DNA of 54,338 nucleotides from Lentisphaerota bacterium (GCA_030590485.1 JAUUYL010000007.1:1-54338), one strand, 5' to 3'. Shown: positions 7,833-17,547, counted from the first letter of the stretch. Notes: generated from the sequence alone by a model not told the origin. A program made the numbers and translations.

Positions 7833-8936
7833 ATGATTGAGACTATACAGCATGCTTTGATGGTTACCGGCTTTGTTTTCGTGATGATGTTGGTGATCGA
7901 GTATCTCAATGTTCTCACTGCTGGCGGCACGGACAAGTTCTTTAAGCGCTGGACCTGGGGGCAGTCGGTCTTCACATCTTTTCTCGGCGCCACCCCTGGC
8001 TGTCTGGGCGCCTATGCGGTCGGAAGTCTTTATATTCACAGGGTTGTTACGTTTGGCGCGCTTACTGCGGCGATGGTGGCGACTTGCGGTGATGAGGCGT
8101 TCCTGATGTTGAGTCTATTTCCTGAGAAGGCTCTGATTATCTTTCTTGTCCTGTTTGTTGTTGGAGTGCTTGCGGGTACGGTGACGGACTTGCTTCTCAA
8201 GGGGCGTAAGACTCAGCCGACTAAGGTTTTGGAGGACTATCAGGCTACGCATCATGAAGAGGCGCGTTGCATTCCTTTCTCGCGTGCGGAGTTTATTGGG
8301 CAGTGGAAGAAATGCTCTCCGCACAGGGTGATATTGTCGCTGGTTCTGTCGTTGTTTGTACTTGGTATTGCGGCGGGTAGTATTGGCCATCAGCATTTAG
8401 GTGTTGATACGCATGCGCAGGAGCACCATGGCCATGAACACATGGAGGCTAGCGAGCAGGGTGTCAGTCATGCGTGGGACTGGGCGAGGGTAACGTTACT
8501 CATTGTGAGTATTATAGGTTTGTTCGTAGTTGTTACGGTACCGGAACATTTTTTGGAGGAGCATTTCTGGCATCATCTTGTGCGGGTTCATTTGTGGAGG
8601 ATGTTCTTATGGATTTTTGGGGCGATGGCGATAGTGCAGGTTTTGTTGACGTTTGTTGATCTGCAGGGCCTTGTGCAGGAGCATGCCTTGCCGGTATTGC
8701 TTTTGGCCTGTCTGATTGGATTGATACCGCAGTCGGGTCCGCATATAGTTTTTGTAACCTTGTATGCTGAGGGGTCGATACCTTTCAGCATTCTGTTGGC
8801 GAGTTGTATTGTGCAGGATGGGCATGGGTTGGTGCCGATACTGTCGCATTCGCGCAGGGCGTTTATTGCCGTAAAGGCAGGAAAGTTTGTACTAGGCCTC
8901 GCTATCGGCCTTCTTGGCCTCTGGCTCAATTGGTGA
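7833..8936 (+). CDS. Putative heavy-metal exporter/permease, ArsP_2-like (10 TM)
   Basis: The 367-residue protein is strongly hydrophobic, with about ten membrane segments in two halves. Each half carries a related motif: SFLGATPGCLGAY early and LIPQSGPHIVFV late. A cytoplasmic or periplasmic loop near residues 185-215 is histidine-rich (HQHLGVDTHAQEHHGHEH), suggesting metal binding. This architecture matches the putative 10TM heavy-metal exporter family, sometimes annotated as a manganese transporter. Substrate and direction are not established. TATAAT at 7819-7824 lies very close to the start. The gene follows fucI after a G-rich stretch (7739-7765) and its end overlaps an alternative upstream start of the next gene. 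Confidence 0.75.
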   Translation: MIETIQHALMVTGFVFVMMLVIEYLNVLTAGGTDKFFKRWTWGQSVFTSFLGATPGCLGAYAVGSLYIHRVVTFGALTAAMVATCGDEAFLMLSLFPEKALIIFLVLFVVGVLAGTVTDLLLKGRKTQPTKVLEDYQATHHEEARCIPFSRAEFIGQWKKCSPHRVILSLVLSLFVLGIAAGSIGHQHLGVDTHAQEHHGHEHMEASEQGVSHAWDWARVTLLIVSIIGLFVVVTVPEHFLEEHFWHHLVRVHLWRMFLWIFGAMAIVQVLLTFVDLQGLVQEHALPVLLLACLIGLIPQSGPHIVFVTLYAEGSIPFSILLASCIVQDGHGLVPILSHSRRAFIAVKAGKFVLGLAIGLLGLWLNW

Positions 8937-9033
8937 TGTGGTGTTGCTTATAAAACCCGAGGTTGTTTCGGCTTTAAAACAGCCCCTGATGCATTTTCTG
9001 TACAGAACCGCGCTGTTTTATTACTATCGGCTC

Positions 9034-11976
9034 ATGAAAAAGTGGATAAGACTATTTCAGGTGGCTTTGGCGGCGTGTTTTGTCATGTCCGGTACGGCGT
9101 GTGCGGGTGAGATAACTCTGCAGATCAAGGCGGGATCCACGCATCGCGAGAATACTGTAATCGTTTTTACGGAGATTACGAATCTGGGCAATGTCTCAGC
9201 GCATAATGTCTGGGTCGAGGCTGAGGTGTTCGGGCGGACTGGTCAGACTGAGACGCATGAATTACTTCCGGTAGATGCCACGTCTAAGGATTCCCTGTTG
9301 ATGGGCGAGTTGCCCGAGTTGCGCGGTATTTATACAGTTGTTATAAAAGTCCATTACGAGGATGCTAATGGGCATCCTTTTACGGCGTTGAGTTACATAC
9401 CGTTTATCAGCAAGATGCCGGAATTGCCTGATGATGTGATATCAGGGGAGATAGATCAGGTCTCTGTCAGGAAGAGTGAAGATGTTCGGGTGGTACTCAG
9501 ACAGGAGGGGATAGATGGTGGTGTGGGGCTGGCGGTTAGCTTGCGGATAGTGCTCCCCGATGAGATGGAGAGCGATGTATCCAGTGCTGAGGTCGGGTTG
9601 GTTGATGCGCTTGAGCGGGAGATGAATTTCAGCATTTATAACAAAAGTGCTGTAGCTGGAAGTGTTTACTCTTTTTATGTCATTGCTGATTATGAATGGG
9701 AAGGGCTACATAGGAGTATTCCTTTGCTCGGAGTCGTGGAGATACTCGAGCGTACACCCTGGCCGTCTTACACGAAGAGTTTTGCCATTGGCCTGCTTGT
9801 CTTGTTGGGCGTGTGGCTTTTGGTTGTTAATCTCTGGCGGGGCAAGAATTTTAAGCCCATGGCGCTGGCTGATATACCTTATCTGGATATGTTGATTCTG
9901 GGTGTTATATTTCTCTTTACCTTATACCAGCTGCAGCCGCGTTATCTTTTTATGGATACATTGACGGTTGGTGGTGATATGGCGGCGCATAATCATATGG
10001 CAAGCCACTTACGGGAACAGCTGTTTGGGCATGGCAGGTTGATATCATGGAGTCATGGCTGGTGGTGTGGGTTCCCGATGTTTCAGTATTATTTTTGTCT
10101 TCCATATCTGGTGATGGCCTTGCTGGATATTCTATTGCCGTTTAATGTGGCTTTTAAACTTGTGAGTGTGTCTGGAATGCTTCTTTTACCGGCGGCGGTC
10201 TATGTTGGTGCGAGGATAATGCGTGCGGCGAGGCCGATTCCGATAATATGTGCGATTATGATGGTGCCGTATTTGTTTGTGCGGGCTCATACGATGTGGG
10301 GTGTCAGCGCTTACAGTACATTGGCGGGAATGATATCGAACAGTATCAGTTTTCCGATAATGATATTATTCATAGCATCGGCATGGCGTGATTCTGAGGT
10401 GGGGAAGTTCCGTGTTGGTATAGGGGTGCTTTTCGCGTTGCTCATGGCGTCTCATTTCTTCACGTCCATTGTGGCGGCGTTGACTGTGTTGGTATTTCCG
10501 CTTCTAAAGCCTGGAGCTGGCATCAAGAAATCGTTCATGGTGCTTGCTGGCGAGGCGATATTGGGATTGGCGCTGATGGCATGGTGGATAATTCCTCTTG
10601 TTGCAAAGAACGAGTTCAGTGTGGAATTTGGAACGAACTGGGATGTACCGTTTTTTCAGCGTGACGCAAGTTTCCCCTATGTGTCTATTATGGCGTTTCC
10701 AGCTTATGCTCTCTTGTTGTTACCGTTTGTCGGTTTTGGGCTTTGGCGTGGTCTGCGTGATAGAGATTCATTTCTGATCATTGCGCTTGGCATGTTTGTG
10801 GTTTCAACATTTTTGTTTCTGTTTGGATTTCATATTGTGGGGCATGTGTTTGTTAACATCAGGCTCTGGCCGTTTATGTTCTACTCGTTTCTGATTCTGG
10901 TTGCCTATGGCATGGGTCGATTGGCAGGCAAGCTTAAAGGTGTAGGATTGGCGCTTATAGCGTTGTTGCTGGTGGCGTTGGTCTTTGGTGTAGAGCAGCC
11001 TAATGATGCTGATGATTGGGCAAAGTGGAACTTTGAGGGTGTGGAGAACAAGAGGGCGTATCCGGTCATTGCGGATCTTGTAGTGCCGTTGAAAGGTACT
11101 CCTGGCCGGCTTGCTAATGATTTGAGTGATGCGAATGATAAGGGGTTAGGTTCCAGCCGCGCGTTTGAGTTGGTTCCACATCTTACGGGTAAGCCGATAC
11201 TTGAGGGCGGGATTGTCAATTCGGCTGTAGGGTCTATATTCTCTTATTATATTCAGGGTGAAACATCTGAGAGCTGCGCGGGATTTCCCTCTATCGTAGA
11301 GCCGACCGGGTTCAACTTTACCAATGCCACTAAGCATCTGGAGTTGTTTAACGTTAAGCATTTTATTGCGCGCTGGGCGGGGACGAAGAAGGCACTTGCG
11401 GAGTCGTCCGACTGGAAGTTTATGAAAAGGTCGTTGGATTGGGAACTTTATGAGTTAACAACGCACGACGGCAGTTATGTGGTTATTCCTGAGAACTATC
11501 CGGTGGCGATGAATGTTGGTAATTGGAAGCAGGCGGGGCTTGATTGGATATATGATGCGGGCAATATCGATCAGCTGTATATTCTGTTGCGCGGCGGTGA
11601 GCAGGCACCTTCCGGAGTGGATGAAGCTCGCGATATGGGTTATTCCGAAAGAAAGCCGACTGGCGCAGATAAGCATGTTGTATCGGTGAGTGAATATACC
11701 GCTGAGCGGATAGCGTTCAAGACTGATGGCATTGGGTTGCCTCATCTTATCAAGTGCACATATTATCCTAACTGGAAAGTTCGCGGTGCGGACAAGGTGT
11801 ATATGGTTACACCTTGTTTCATGTTGGTGTATCCTGAGAGTGAAGATGTTGAACTTTACTATGGTTCATTATTTTCTGATAATGCTGGCAGATTGATTAC
11901 TTTGCTGGGTGTATTATTCTTGTTGGTGTATATTGGAAAGAGAATGTCAGATGTCCGTACGAAACAATCTTCTTAA
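9034..11976 (+). CDS. Large PTPS-related membrane protein with exported N-terminal domain
   Basis: The protein has 980 residues from the ATG at 9034. An upstream in-frame start would overlap the previous gene and hide the signal peptide. A signal peptide (LAACFVMSGTACAG) is followed by about 240 residues of beta-rich, Ig-like exported sequence. Then come roughly a dozen membrane segments with the motif GGDMAAHNHMASHLREQL and WCGFPMFQYYF. These resemble the PTPS-related/GT-C-like integral membrane family, whose early loop carries acidic and histidine residues. The C-terminal 280 residues are soluble. It overlaps the following GT9 gene by 26 bases, suggesting a joint role in surface glycan assembly. 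Activity is inferred only from fold resemblance. Confidence 0.7.
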   Translation: MKKWIRLFQVALAACFVMSGTACAGEITLQIKAGSTHRENTVIVFTEITNLGNVSAHNVWVEAEVFGRTGQTETHELLPVDATSKDSLLMGELPELRGIYTVVIKVHYEDANGHPFTALSYIPFISKMPELPDDVISGEIDQVSVRKSEDVRVVLRQEGIDGGVGLAVSLRIVLPDEMESDVSSAEVGLVDALEREMNFSIYNKSAVAGSVYSFYVIADYEWEGLHRSIPLLGVVEILERTPWPSYTKSFAIGLLVLLGVWLLVVNLWRGKNFKPMALADIPYLDMLILGVIFLFTLYQLQPRYLFMDTLTVGGDMAAHNHMASHLREQLFGHGRLISWSHGWWCGFPMFQYYFCLPYLVMALLDILLPFNVAFKLVSVSGMLLLPAAVYVGARIMRAARPIPIICAIMMVPYLFVRAHTMWGVSAYSTLAGMISNSISFPIMILFIASAWRDSEVGKFRVGIGVLFALLMASHFFTSIVAALTVLVFPLLKPGAGIKKSFMVLAGEAILGLALMAWWIIPLVAKNEFSVEFGTNWDVPFFQRDASFPYVSIMAFPAYALLLLPFVGFGLWRGLRDRDSFLIIALGMFVVSTFLFLFGFHIVGHVFVNIRLWPFMFYSFLILVAYGMGRLAGKLKGVGLALIALLLVALVFGVEQPNDADDWAKWNFEGVENKRAYPVIADLVVPLKGTPGRLANDLSDANDKGLGSSRAFELVPHLTGKPILEGGIVNSAVGSIFSYYIQGETSESCAGFPSIVEPTGFNFTNATKHLELFNVKHFIARWAGTKKALAESSDWKFMKRSLDWELYELTTHDGSYVVIPENYPVAMNVGNWKQAGLDWIYDAGNIDQLYILLRGGEQAPSGVDEARDMGYSERKPTGADKHVVSVSEYTAERIAFKTDGIGLPHLIKCTYYPNWKVRGADKVYMVTPCFMLVYPESEDVELYYGSLFSDNAGRLITLLGVLFLLVYIGKRMSDVRTKQSS

Positions 11977-13078
11977 GGCTGTAGACGCTACTGTTGGAGC
12001 GTTGATGTGCCGTTTTTTGAGTTTATCGCCCCGTGCTGTCAACCATGCCGATAAGTTTCCTGATCTTGACCGGAACGGTATTGGAAGGATATTGCTTATA
12101 CGGCCCGGCGGGATGGGTGATATGGTTGTGTTGTGGCCTGTAATCAGAATGCTTGAGAAGGCATGTCCTGATGCTGAGATCGATATAGTATGTGAGAAGC
12201 GTAATATATCGGTATTAAAGATTGCGGGGTTTAAAGGGAGGGCAATGGTTTATGATGGCAATCCATTCTCTTTTCTTGGGAAGCTTCGCGGAAATAAGTA
12301 CGACCTGGCGATTGACACGGAACAGTTTCATCATTTTTCTGCAGTGTTTGCGTTCTTGAGTGGGGCGCCGGTCAGGATTGGGTTTAAGATAAATCCCCGG
12401 CGTAATCCTTTGTATACGCATTTGGTCAATTATTCACTTGAGGGGTACGAGGGTGGTCAGTTTCTTGAATTGGTCAAGGCTGTATTGGGGGATCTGCCAG
12501 AGTATGAATTGAAGGGCTGTATGTCGGGTGAAGGTTTGGAGGTTCCTGGTGTGGTATCTGAGCGGATTCCGAGTGGTGATGGATATGCCGTGCTTCAGCC
12601 TGGTGCGAGTACGCATTATAAGCAATGGTCTGTGGATAAGTATGCTGGTTTGGTTTCGGGTCTGCTTGATAAGCAGGAGCTGAGTGTTGTCTATGTAGGA
12701 GATGGGCAGGATGTGCGGAGGTGTGTGGATATTAACGCGCGGGTTTCTGATGATACGAGGTGTTTGTCGTTGGCGGGCGAGCTTGATTTGGTGGTGGTCG
12801 CGGCACTTATTAAGGGCTCGCGTGTTTTTGTTGGGTCTGATTCCGGGTTGGCGCATCTGGCGGTTGCGCTTGGGGTGCCGACGGTTATTTTGTTTGGGCC
12901 GAGTGATCACAGGAAGTGGGGAGTAGAGAATGACCAGCATGCGGTTGTGCGGAAGGATATGCCGTGTTCGCCGTGCTTTATTTTTGGGTATAATAAGCCC
13001 TGTGACAGTATCGCATGCATGCGGCAGATTGAGCCAGCAGATGTTCTCGCTGCAGTCGCAATCGTCCTGCAAGCGTAG
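11951..13078 (+). CDS. Glycosyltransferase family 9 (ADP-heptose:LPS heptosyltransferase-like)
   Basis: The protein has 375 residues from the ATG at 11951, preceded by GGAAAGAGA and overlapping the upstream gene. N-terminal RILLIRPGGMGDMVVLWPVI and C-terminal VFVGSDSGLAHLAVALGVPTV followed by LFGPSD are the two GT9 signatures. The family adds heptose or related sugars to LPS core on the cytoplasmic face. Cysteines in MPCSPCFIFGYNKPC near the end are common in this group. The stop codon falls in the loop of a perfect palindrome (13067-13085). Confidence 0.9.
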   Translation: MSVRNNLLKAVDATVGALMCRFLSLSPRAVNHADKFPDLDRNGIGRILLIRPGGMGDMVVLWPVIRMLEKACPDAEIDIVCEKRNISVLKIAGFKGRAMVYDGNPFSFLGKLRGNKYDLAIDTEQFHHFSAVFAFLSGAPVRIGFKINPRRNPLYTHLVNYSLEGYEGGQFLELVKAVLGDLPEYELKGCMSGEGLEVPGVVSERIPSGDGYAVLQPGASTHYKQWSVDKYAGLVSGLLDKQELSVVYVGDGQDVRRCVDINARVSDDTRCLSLAGELDLVVVAALIKGSRVFVGSDSGLAHLAVALGVPTVILFGPSDHRKWGVENDQHAVVRKDMPCSPCFIFGYNKPCDSIACMRQIEPADVLAAVAIVLQA

Positions 13079-13085
13079 CTTGCAG
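13067..13085. repeat. Perfect 8-bp palindrome with a three-base loop spanning a stop codon
   Basis: CTGCAAGC, loop GTA, GCTTGCAG. The TAG stop of the GT9 gene (13076-13078) lies across the loop and second arm. There is no T-run, so it is not a standard terminator. Confidence 0.8.
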
Positions 13086-13132
13086 TCTTGATTTTACTCT
13101 TAATCTATTTCCCGGAGCCTATAAATTCTTTC

Positions 13133-13204
13133 CTTCGATATTCGACATTCGGTGTTCGATATTAATCACGCCGTAGGCACGGTTCATCACGCCGCAGGCG
13201 TGAT
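13133..13204. repeat. ATATCGA word repeat plus three-base-loop palindrome
   Basis: The first half is an inverted copy of the ATATCGA/ATGTCGA word family, seen here as TTCGATATTCGACATTCG. After a degenerate copy it ends in the palindrome ATCACGCC, loop GCA, GGCGTGAT (13186-13204). It fills the gap between two convergent genes. Confidence 0.8.
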
Positions 13205-13268
13205 TATCGATTATCTCGTCTTCTGCCTGATCCGCGCTTGAAGCCTGGCTTCTGATTTCTGGTTTCTG

Positions 13269-14123
13269 TTACTTAATAAACTGGCCGCAATGTTCGCATT
13301 TTTCGGCAGATGTTGGGTTTGTGAGTTTGCAGAATGGGCATTCCCTGAAGCGTTCGCGGTTGTCATCCTTTGAGAACTCCTTCACTTGGGTTTCTCGTGG
13401 TGCGGCGGTTTGTGGGCGAAAGAATCTGCCTTTGTATAGATGAGGCATATGCATTTTGTGGATGATTATCAAGAGGCACAGAGCAAGGAAGTACATCGTG
13501 ATGTATTTATTTTGGCTAAGTGATTTATCCAATGCGGCTGCCAGGTGTTCGAAGTTTGTTTTCTGAATGCTGTGCTTAACGAACTTTTGCGGTTCCCTGA
13601 GTGCATTGATTTTGTTTTGTTGTGTAGGTTTAGCCTGTATGTCTATTTTTGCTGGTGCCTTGGTTTTCTCAGGTATGGGCGCGGGTTCAGGTTTGGGCTC
13701 AGGTTTAGACTCCGGCGCTGGCGCTGGTTCAGGTTTTAATTCTGGTTCTGTATCTGGATCAGGCAGTGTGTTCAGGTTTATGGAGTGTTTTTTCTTTTTC
13801 CTGTCTGATGTCTTCTTTTTTCCTGTTTGAACTCTTGTGGCGGGATCTGTTGCTTCCAGTGATGGGGGTTTGGAGCCAAATATTGATGCGAGGTTTTCTG
13901 TGTAGCTACGGTCGTCCTTGGATAGGTCTGCGAAGTTAATGGGTCTTTTGTTGCCGTTGTCTGTTTTTATGATTATCCAATGGCCTTCAATGCGATGGAA
14001 TGAGCCGTCGATGGTGTCGCCGTTCTTGAGGGTCCATGTGCGCGCTGATGCGGTTGTTGCAGATATGGTTAAGAGGGTGAGTAGAAGTATGAGTTTTAGT
14101 ATTTTGCCATATGATTTAAGCAT
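13269..14123 (-). CDS. SHD1-like domain protein with Pro/Glu repeats, TM segment and C-terminal zinc ribbon
   Basis: The protein has 284 residues. The ATG at 14123 is chosen because GGGAGAGACC stands directly before it. An N-terminal signal peptide or anchor (ILLLTLLTISATTASA) is followed by an SHD1-like module (WTLKNGDTIDGSFHRIEGHW, then LSKDDRSY). SHD1 modules are common in planctomycete and verrucomicrobial exported proteins. A low-complexity PEPAPAPESKPEPKPEP stretch follows, then a membrane segment (YFLALCLLIII) and a final CPFC...CEHC zinc ribbon. Two hydrophobic segments put the ribbon back on the cytoplasmic side if the first is an uncleaved anchor. Function is unknown. Confidence 0.75.
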   Translation of the reverse strand: MLKSYGKILKLILLLTLLTISATTASARTWTLKNGDTIDGSFHRIEGHWIIIKTDNGNKRPINFADLSKDDRSYTENLASIFGSKPPSLEATDPATRVQTGKKKTSDRKKKKHSINLNTLPDPDTEPELKPEPAPAPESKPEPKPEPAPIPEKTKAPAKIDIQAKPTQQNKINALREPQKFVKHSIQKTNFEHLAAALDKSLSQNKYITMYFLALCLLIIIHKMHMPHLYKGRFFRPQTAAPRETQVKEFSKDDNRERFRECPFCKLTNPTSAEKCEHCGQFIK

Positions 14124-14190
14124 GGTCTCTCCCGGTTTCTGGGAATTGTACAACATGCAAGAGGCAGAATGCAAGTAGGCATATGGATAG

Positions 14191-14221
14191 ACACGTGCGA
14201 CGTGTACTCGCCGAAGGCGGT
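14191..14221. repeat. Tandem short palindromes between two minus-strand genes
   Basis: ACACGT, loop GCG, ACGTGT (14191-14205) is followed immediately by CGCC, loop GAA, GGCG (14209-14219). Both are of the three-base-loop class. Confidence 0.6.
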
Positions 14222-14226
14222 GTTTG

Positions 14227-14928
14227 TTACGAGGACGCAGTCCGTTTAACGGCTTTCACGGCCAAGGCGTTAGCCATGGTTGTGGGTAGAATTTTCTCGA
14301 TCCAGTAGCGCAGTGGGATTTTCGAGTGGAGTTTGGGGCATTTTGCGTGGGTGGTTACATCGAAACCGGCAGTCTCGAGCAATGTGCAGAGCCCTTTGAG
14401 AGTGTAGTAGTTCAGGGTGTGGTATCCGTCCTTGTCGGAAAAATTTCTTCCAACGCGGCCCGACAGGGAATAGAGACGGTTGAATAGGGATACGGCATTG
14501 GGAACCATGACCACGAACATACCGCCGGGTTCTAGAACGCGGTGACATTCGCGTATAAATGCTAAATCGGCGGGTAGATAGTCCAGAATTGAAATTGCGA
14601 CGACGGTGTCGAATTCTCCGTCCTTGAAGGGGAGTGGGTGGTTGAGGTCGTGTGCAACGACGTCCAGGTCGTATTTCTCGCTGGCCATTGTGGTTAACGT
14701 TTCGAAGTCCACGCCTATCACGGTGTTGCCGGCGTCGCGTATGGCTGTGCTGATGTCACCCTTGTGGCAGCCGAGGTCGAGGACGCGTCGTCCTGAACCT
14801 ATCCATTTTAGAGCTAGCTTGGTTTGTTGGTGCGCGAGGATCCAGCCGGGCTCTTCGTTATTTGTGGGGTGGGGTGATTTATGGAGGTAATGTTTTTCGA
14901 TCGACTGAGTTAGAGGGTTGTCTGGCAT
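14227..14928 (-). CDS. Class I SAM-dependent methyltransferase
   Basis: The 233-residue protein has motif I as RRVLDLGCHKGDIS, an acidic motif II (VIGVDFE), and GEFDTVVAISILDYLP plus HRVLEPGGMFVVMVPN for motifs III and IV. This is the Methyltransf_11/ubiE-like fold. The substrate cannot be told from sequence. GYHTLNYYTLKGLCTLLETAGF matches methyltransferases in glycan and lipid gene groups. It stands alone on the minus strand between the SHD1 protein and pgi. Confidence 0.85.
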   Translation of the reverse strand: MPDNPLTQSIEKHYLHKSPHPTNNEEPGWILAHQQTKLALKWIGSGRRVLDLGCHKGDISTAIRDAGNTVIGVDFETLTTMASEKYDLDVVAHDLNHPLPFKDGEFDTVVAISILDYLPADLAFIRECHRVLEPGGMFVVMVPNAVSLFNRLYSLSGRVGRNFSDKDGYHTLNYYTLKGLCTLLETAGFDVTTHAKCPKLHSKIPLRYWIEKILPTTMANALAVKAVKRTASS

Positions 14929-15013
14929 GAGCGAGAATTTATGTTAAAGCGCATGAGATGTCAAGGATGACGGATGTTAATGGCTTAGAAGTCCCTGTTA
15001 TTTCATGCGTATC

Positions 15014-15072
15014 GTGCAATCTGCAATCTGCAATCTGCATTCGGCACTCGGCACTCGACACTCGACACTTTC
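15014..15072. repeat. Iterated words upstream of pgi
   Basis: CAATCTG is repeated three times, then CATTCGGCACTCGGCACTCG and ACACTCGACACTTTCG follow. These are two 7-8 bp words in tandem, part of the dispersed word-repeat class in this window. Confidence 0.8.
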
Positions 15073-15124
15073 GTGTGATAGTTTGCGCTTCTGAGTTTGA
15101 AACACGAATATTATAGGATGAGTT

Positions 15125-16744
15125 ATGAGCAAACTGACAGAGATGATGGAATGGCTGGATTTGGGGGCGCATTATAATGATCTGAAAGACGTTCATCTGC
15201 GTGAATTGTTCGGTAAAGATCTGGAGCGCACTAACAATATGTCGATTGAGGCATGCGGGTTGTTTCTGGATTATTCAAAGAATCGTATTCAGGATGATAC
15301 CGTGGGAAAACTTGTTGCTTTGGCTGAGGCTTGCGGAATGAAGGATGCTGTTAAGGCGATGTTTTCCGGCAGGAAGATCAATGAGTCGGAAGACCGTGCG
15401 GTTTTGCATATTGCGCTTCGCAACAGGCGGAACAATGCGATTGAGGTTGATGGCGAGAATGTGATGCCGGGTGTTAATTCTGTGCTGGAACGGATGGCTA
15501 ATTTTGCTAACGAGGTACGTGCTGGAACCTGGAAGGGATATACGGGACGGCAGATTCTCAATGTGGTGAACATTGGGATTGGCGGGTCTGATCTTGGCCC
15601 TGCTATGGCGTGCGAAGCCTTGAAGCCTTTCAGCAAGAGGGAGATTACTGTTCGCTTTGTGTCGAATGTGGATAGTACGCATTTTGCGGAAGCGACGCGG
15701 GATCTTAATCCGGAAGAGACTTTGTTCGTGGTGGCGTCGAAGACGTTTACTACGCAGGAGACAATGACCAACGCGCAGACGGCAAGGCAGTGGGTGCTTG
15801 ACTCGATGAAGGATGAAGAGGCTGTTGCAAGGCATTTTGTGGCGGTTTCAACGAATGCTGATGAGGTTGCGAAATTTGGCATCAATACGGAGCTCATGTT
15901 TGAATTCTGGGATTGGGTTGGAGGCAGGTATTCAGTGTGGTCGGCGATAGGTCTGCCGTTGATGCTGAGCATAGGACCGCTGAATTTTATGACCTTGCTT
16001 GAGGGGGCGCATGCGATGGACTGTCATTTTGAGGAGGCGCCGCTTTGGGAGAACATGCCTGTTGTTATGGGGCTGTTGAGTGTGTGGTATAATAATTTCT
16101 TTGGTGCGCATACGCATGCGGTGTTGCCGTACGATCAATACCTGCACAGGTTTGCGGCGCATTTGCAGCAGTTGGACATGGAGAGTAATGGCAAGAGTGT
16201 TGGGAAGGATGGGGAGCCGGTTGATTGTGAGACAGGGCCTGTTATCTGGGGTGAGCCAGGCACGAATGGTCAGCATGCGTTTTATCAGTTGATGCATCAG
16301 GGAACCAGGCTGATACCTGCCGATTTTATTGGATTCTGCAAAACTCATAATAATCTTTCTGATCATCACGATAAGTTGATGGCGAACTTTATAGCGCAGA
16401 CCGAGGCCTTGGCGTTCGGGAAGACGGCTGATGAGGTAAAGGCTGATGGTACTGAGGGAACATTGGTGGCGCAAAAGACATTTGAAGGGAATAGGCCTAC
16501 AAATACGATTCTTGCAGAAGAGCTGAATCCGTTTACGCTTGGCGCACTTGTGGCTTTGTATGAGCACCGGGTGTATGTGCAGGGCGTGATTTGGGGGGTC
16601 AATTCATTTGATCAGTGGGGCGTTCAGCTCGGCAAGGTGTTGGCGAGTAAGGTTCTTGATGAGATACAGGCTGGTGATGATGCTAAGCTGGATCATGATA
16701 GTTCTACTAATGGGCTGATAAGAAGAGTGAGGGAAGGGAAGTGA
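15125..16744 (+). CDS. pgi: Glucose-6-phosphate isomerase
   Basis: The 539-residue protein has the usual bacterial length (about 550). It interconverts glucose-6-phosphate and fructose-6-phosphate. Signatures are [19 protein letters not shown], the sugar-phosphate loop [32 protein letters not shown] and the C-terminal [13 protein letters not shown]. The start ATG has AGGATGAG 5' to it. The TGA stop lies at the beginning of a GATGATTAATGAATGAG word repeat. It is not obviously in an operon. Confidence 0.97.
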   Translation: MSKLTEMMEWLDLGAHYNDLKDVHLRELFGKDLERTNNMSIEACGLFLDYSKNRIQDDTVGKLVALAEACGMKDAVKAMFSGRKINESEDRAVLHIALRNRRNNAIEVDGENVMPGVNSVLERMANFANEVRAGTWKGYTGRQILNVVNIGIGGSDLGPAMACEALKPFSKREITVRFVSNVDSTHFAEATRDLNPEETLFVVASKTFTTQETMTNAQTARQWVLDSMKDEEAVARHFVAVSTNADEVAKFGINTELMFEFWDWVGGRYSVWSAIGLPLMLSIGPLNFMTLLEGAHAMDCHFEEAPLWENMPVVMGLLSVWYNNFFGAHTHAVLPYDQYLHRFAAHLQQLDMESNGKSVGKDGEPVDCETGPVIWGEPGTNGQHAFYQLMHQGTRLIPADFIGFCKTHNNLSDHHDKLMANFIAQTEALAFGKTADEVKADGTEGTLVAQKTFEGNRPTNTILAEELNPFTLGALVALYEHRVYVQGVIWGVNSFDQWGVQLGKVLASKVLDEIQAGDDAKLDHDSSTNGLIRRVREGK

Positions 16745-16790
16745 TGATTAATGAATGAGGAGTGTATTCGTCATTCATCAATGACGTAGG
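16742..16790. repeat. GATGAAT word repeat with inverted partner after pgi
   Basis: TGATGATTAATGAATGAGG (from 16742) faces the inverted CATTCATCAATGACG (16773-16787). It begins at the pgi stop codon and runs into the C-terminus of the opposite gene, whose last residues are encoded within the repeat. Confidence 0.65.
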
Positions 16791-17124
16791 TATCTTGAGG
16801 TTCATCACTTGCGGAGTCTGAGGATTGTTTCTTGTTTTCCCCGTTGCTTTTTCCGCCTGCTTTCCGCCATGCACCGCCGTTGTATGTCCAGTTCTCTAAT
16901 GCGGCTGTTACGCTTTTAGCTCCGGATGCACGCCTGAGCTCGTTGAATATGTTACCTACGGAGGTTGGGGTCAGCTCTACCTTATGGCCGAAGACTCGTT
17001 GTAGATTACCGCGCACAGAGATTCTGCCGTTGATACTGCGCATTGACAGGTGTCCGAGGTCAATCCAGTGTCGTACTAGGACGCTACGGGATTTGCGGTT
17101 AATTTCGAGGTCGGCCTGTCCCAA
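16771..17124 (-). CDS. Conserved-looking small protein coupled to a response regulator
   Basis: The protein has 117 residues from a TTG start. The start is supported by GAGGAG 8 bases upstream, which lies in the final codons of the receiver gene. Residues 20-85 look like a compact alpha/beta domain (SINGRISVRGNLQRVFGHKV, then NIFNELRRASGAKSV). The tail is hydrophilic and disordered (GGKSNGENKKQSSDSAS). I do not recognise the family. A faint BON-like feel in ISVRGNLQRV is not enough for a call. Tight coupling to the receiver suggests an output or partner role. Confidence 0.6.
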   Translation of the reverse strand: MGQADLEINRKSRSVLVRHWIDLGHLSMRSINGRISVRGNLQRVFGHKVELTPTSVGNIFNELRRASGAKSVTAALENWTYNGGAWRKAGGKSNGENKKQSSDSASDEPQDTYVIDE

Positions 17125-17129
17125 TTGAC

Positions 17130-17534
17130 TTACTCCTCGATCTCAGCGGCTGTGCCGATGAGACCCTCAACTTTTTCGTACAGGGACGTGAGATTGAAAG
17201 GTTTATATATGATGTCCGTTGTGCCGTCGGAGAATTCGTTCTTCCACATTTCGATGATGGAGTCTGAGTGGATATCAAAAGACTTCGGGTATGCGGTTAC
17301 AAATAGAACGGGTATTTTTCGGGTTTGTCTGAGGTCCCTGTAAATCTCAAACCCGTTCTTTTTGGGCATCTTGACATCAAGCAGGGCGAGGATGATGCTG
17401 TCGTCATTAATCAGTGTTTCGACGCCTTCTTCTGGGTCATTGGATGTAACGACTTCATAGCCTTGTGACTCGAGTGCTTTTTGGAGGCACGTCAGAATCG
17501 GAGCTTCGTCGTCTATTGCCATTATTTTTTTCAT
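17130..17534 (-). CDS. Single-domain response regulator (receiver only)
   Basis: The protein has 134 residues from the ATG at 17534. The long upstream extension in the same frame is antisense to nothing real but overlaps the protease gene, so it is excluded. The acidic pair is D8-D9 (IMAIDDEAPI), the phospho-acceptor is D53 (LLDVKMPKKNG), and the conserved lysine is in DIIYKPFN. There is no output domain. It lies between a site-2-type protease and an unknown 117-residue protein in one minus-strand unit. No histidine kinase is in the window. Confidence 0.9.
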   Translation of the reverse strand: MKKIMAIDDEAPILTCLQKALESQGYEVVTSNDPEEGVETLINDDSIILALLDVKMPKKNGFEIYRDLRQTRKIPVLFVTAYPKSFDIHSDSIIEMWKNEFSDGTTDIIYKPFNLTSLYEKVEGLIGTAAEIEE

Positions 17535-17547
17535 GCTTAGACATTCT

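Noticed and set aside
12434-13072. Minus-strand ORF of 212 residues
   Set aside because: Antisense to the GT9 gene; composition rich in H, R, T and I is typical of shadow frames here.
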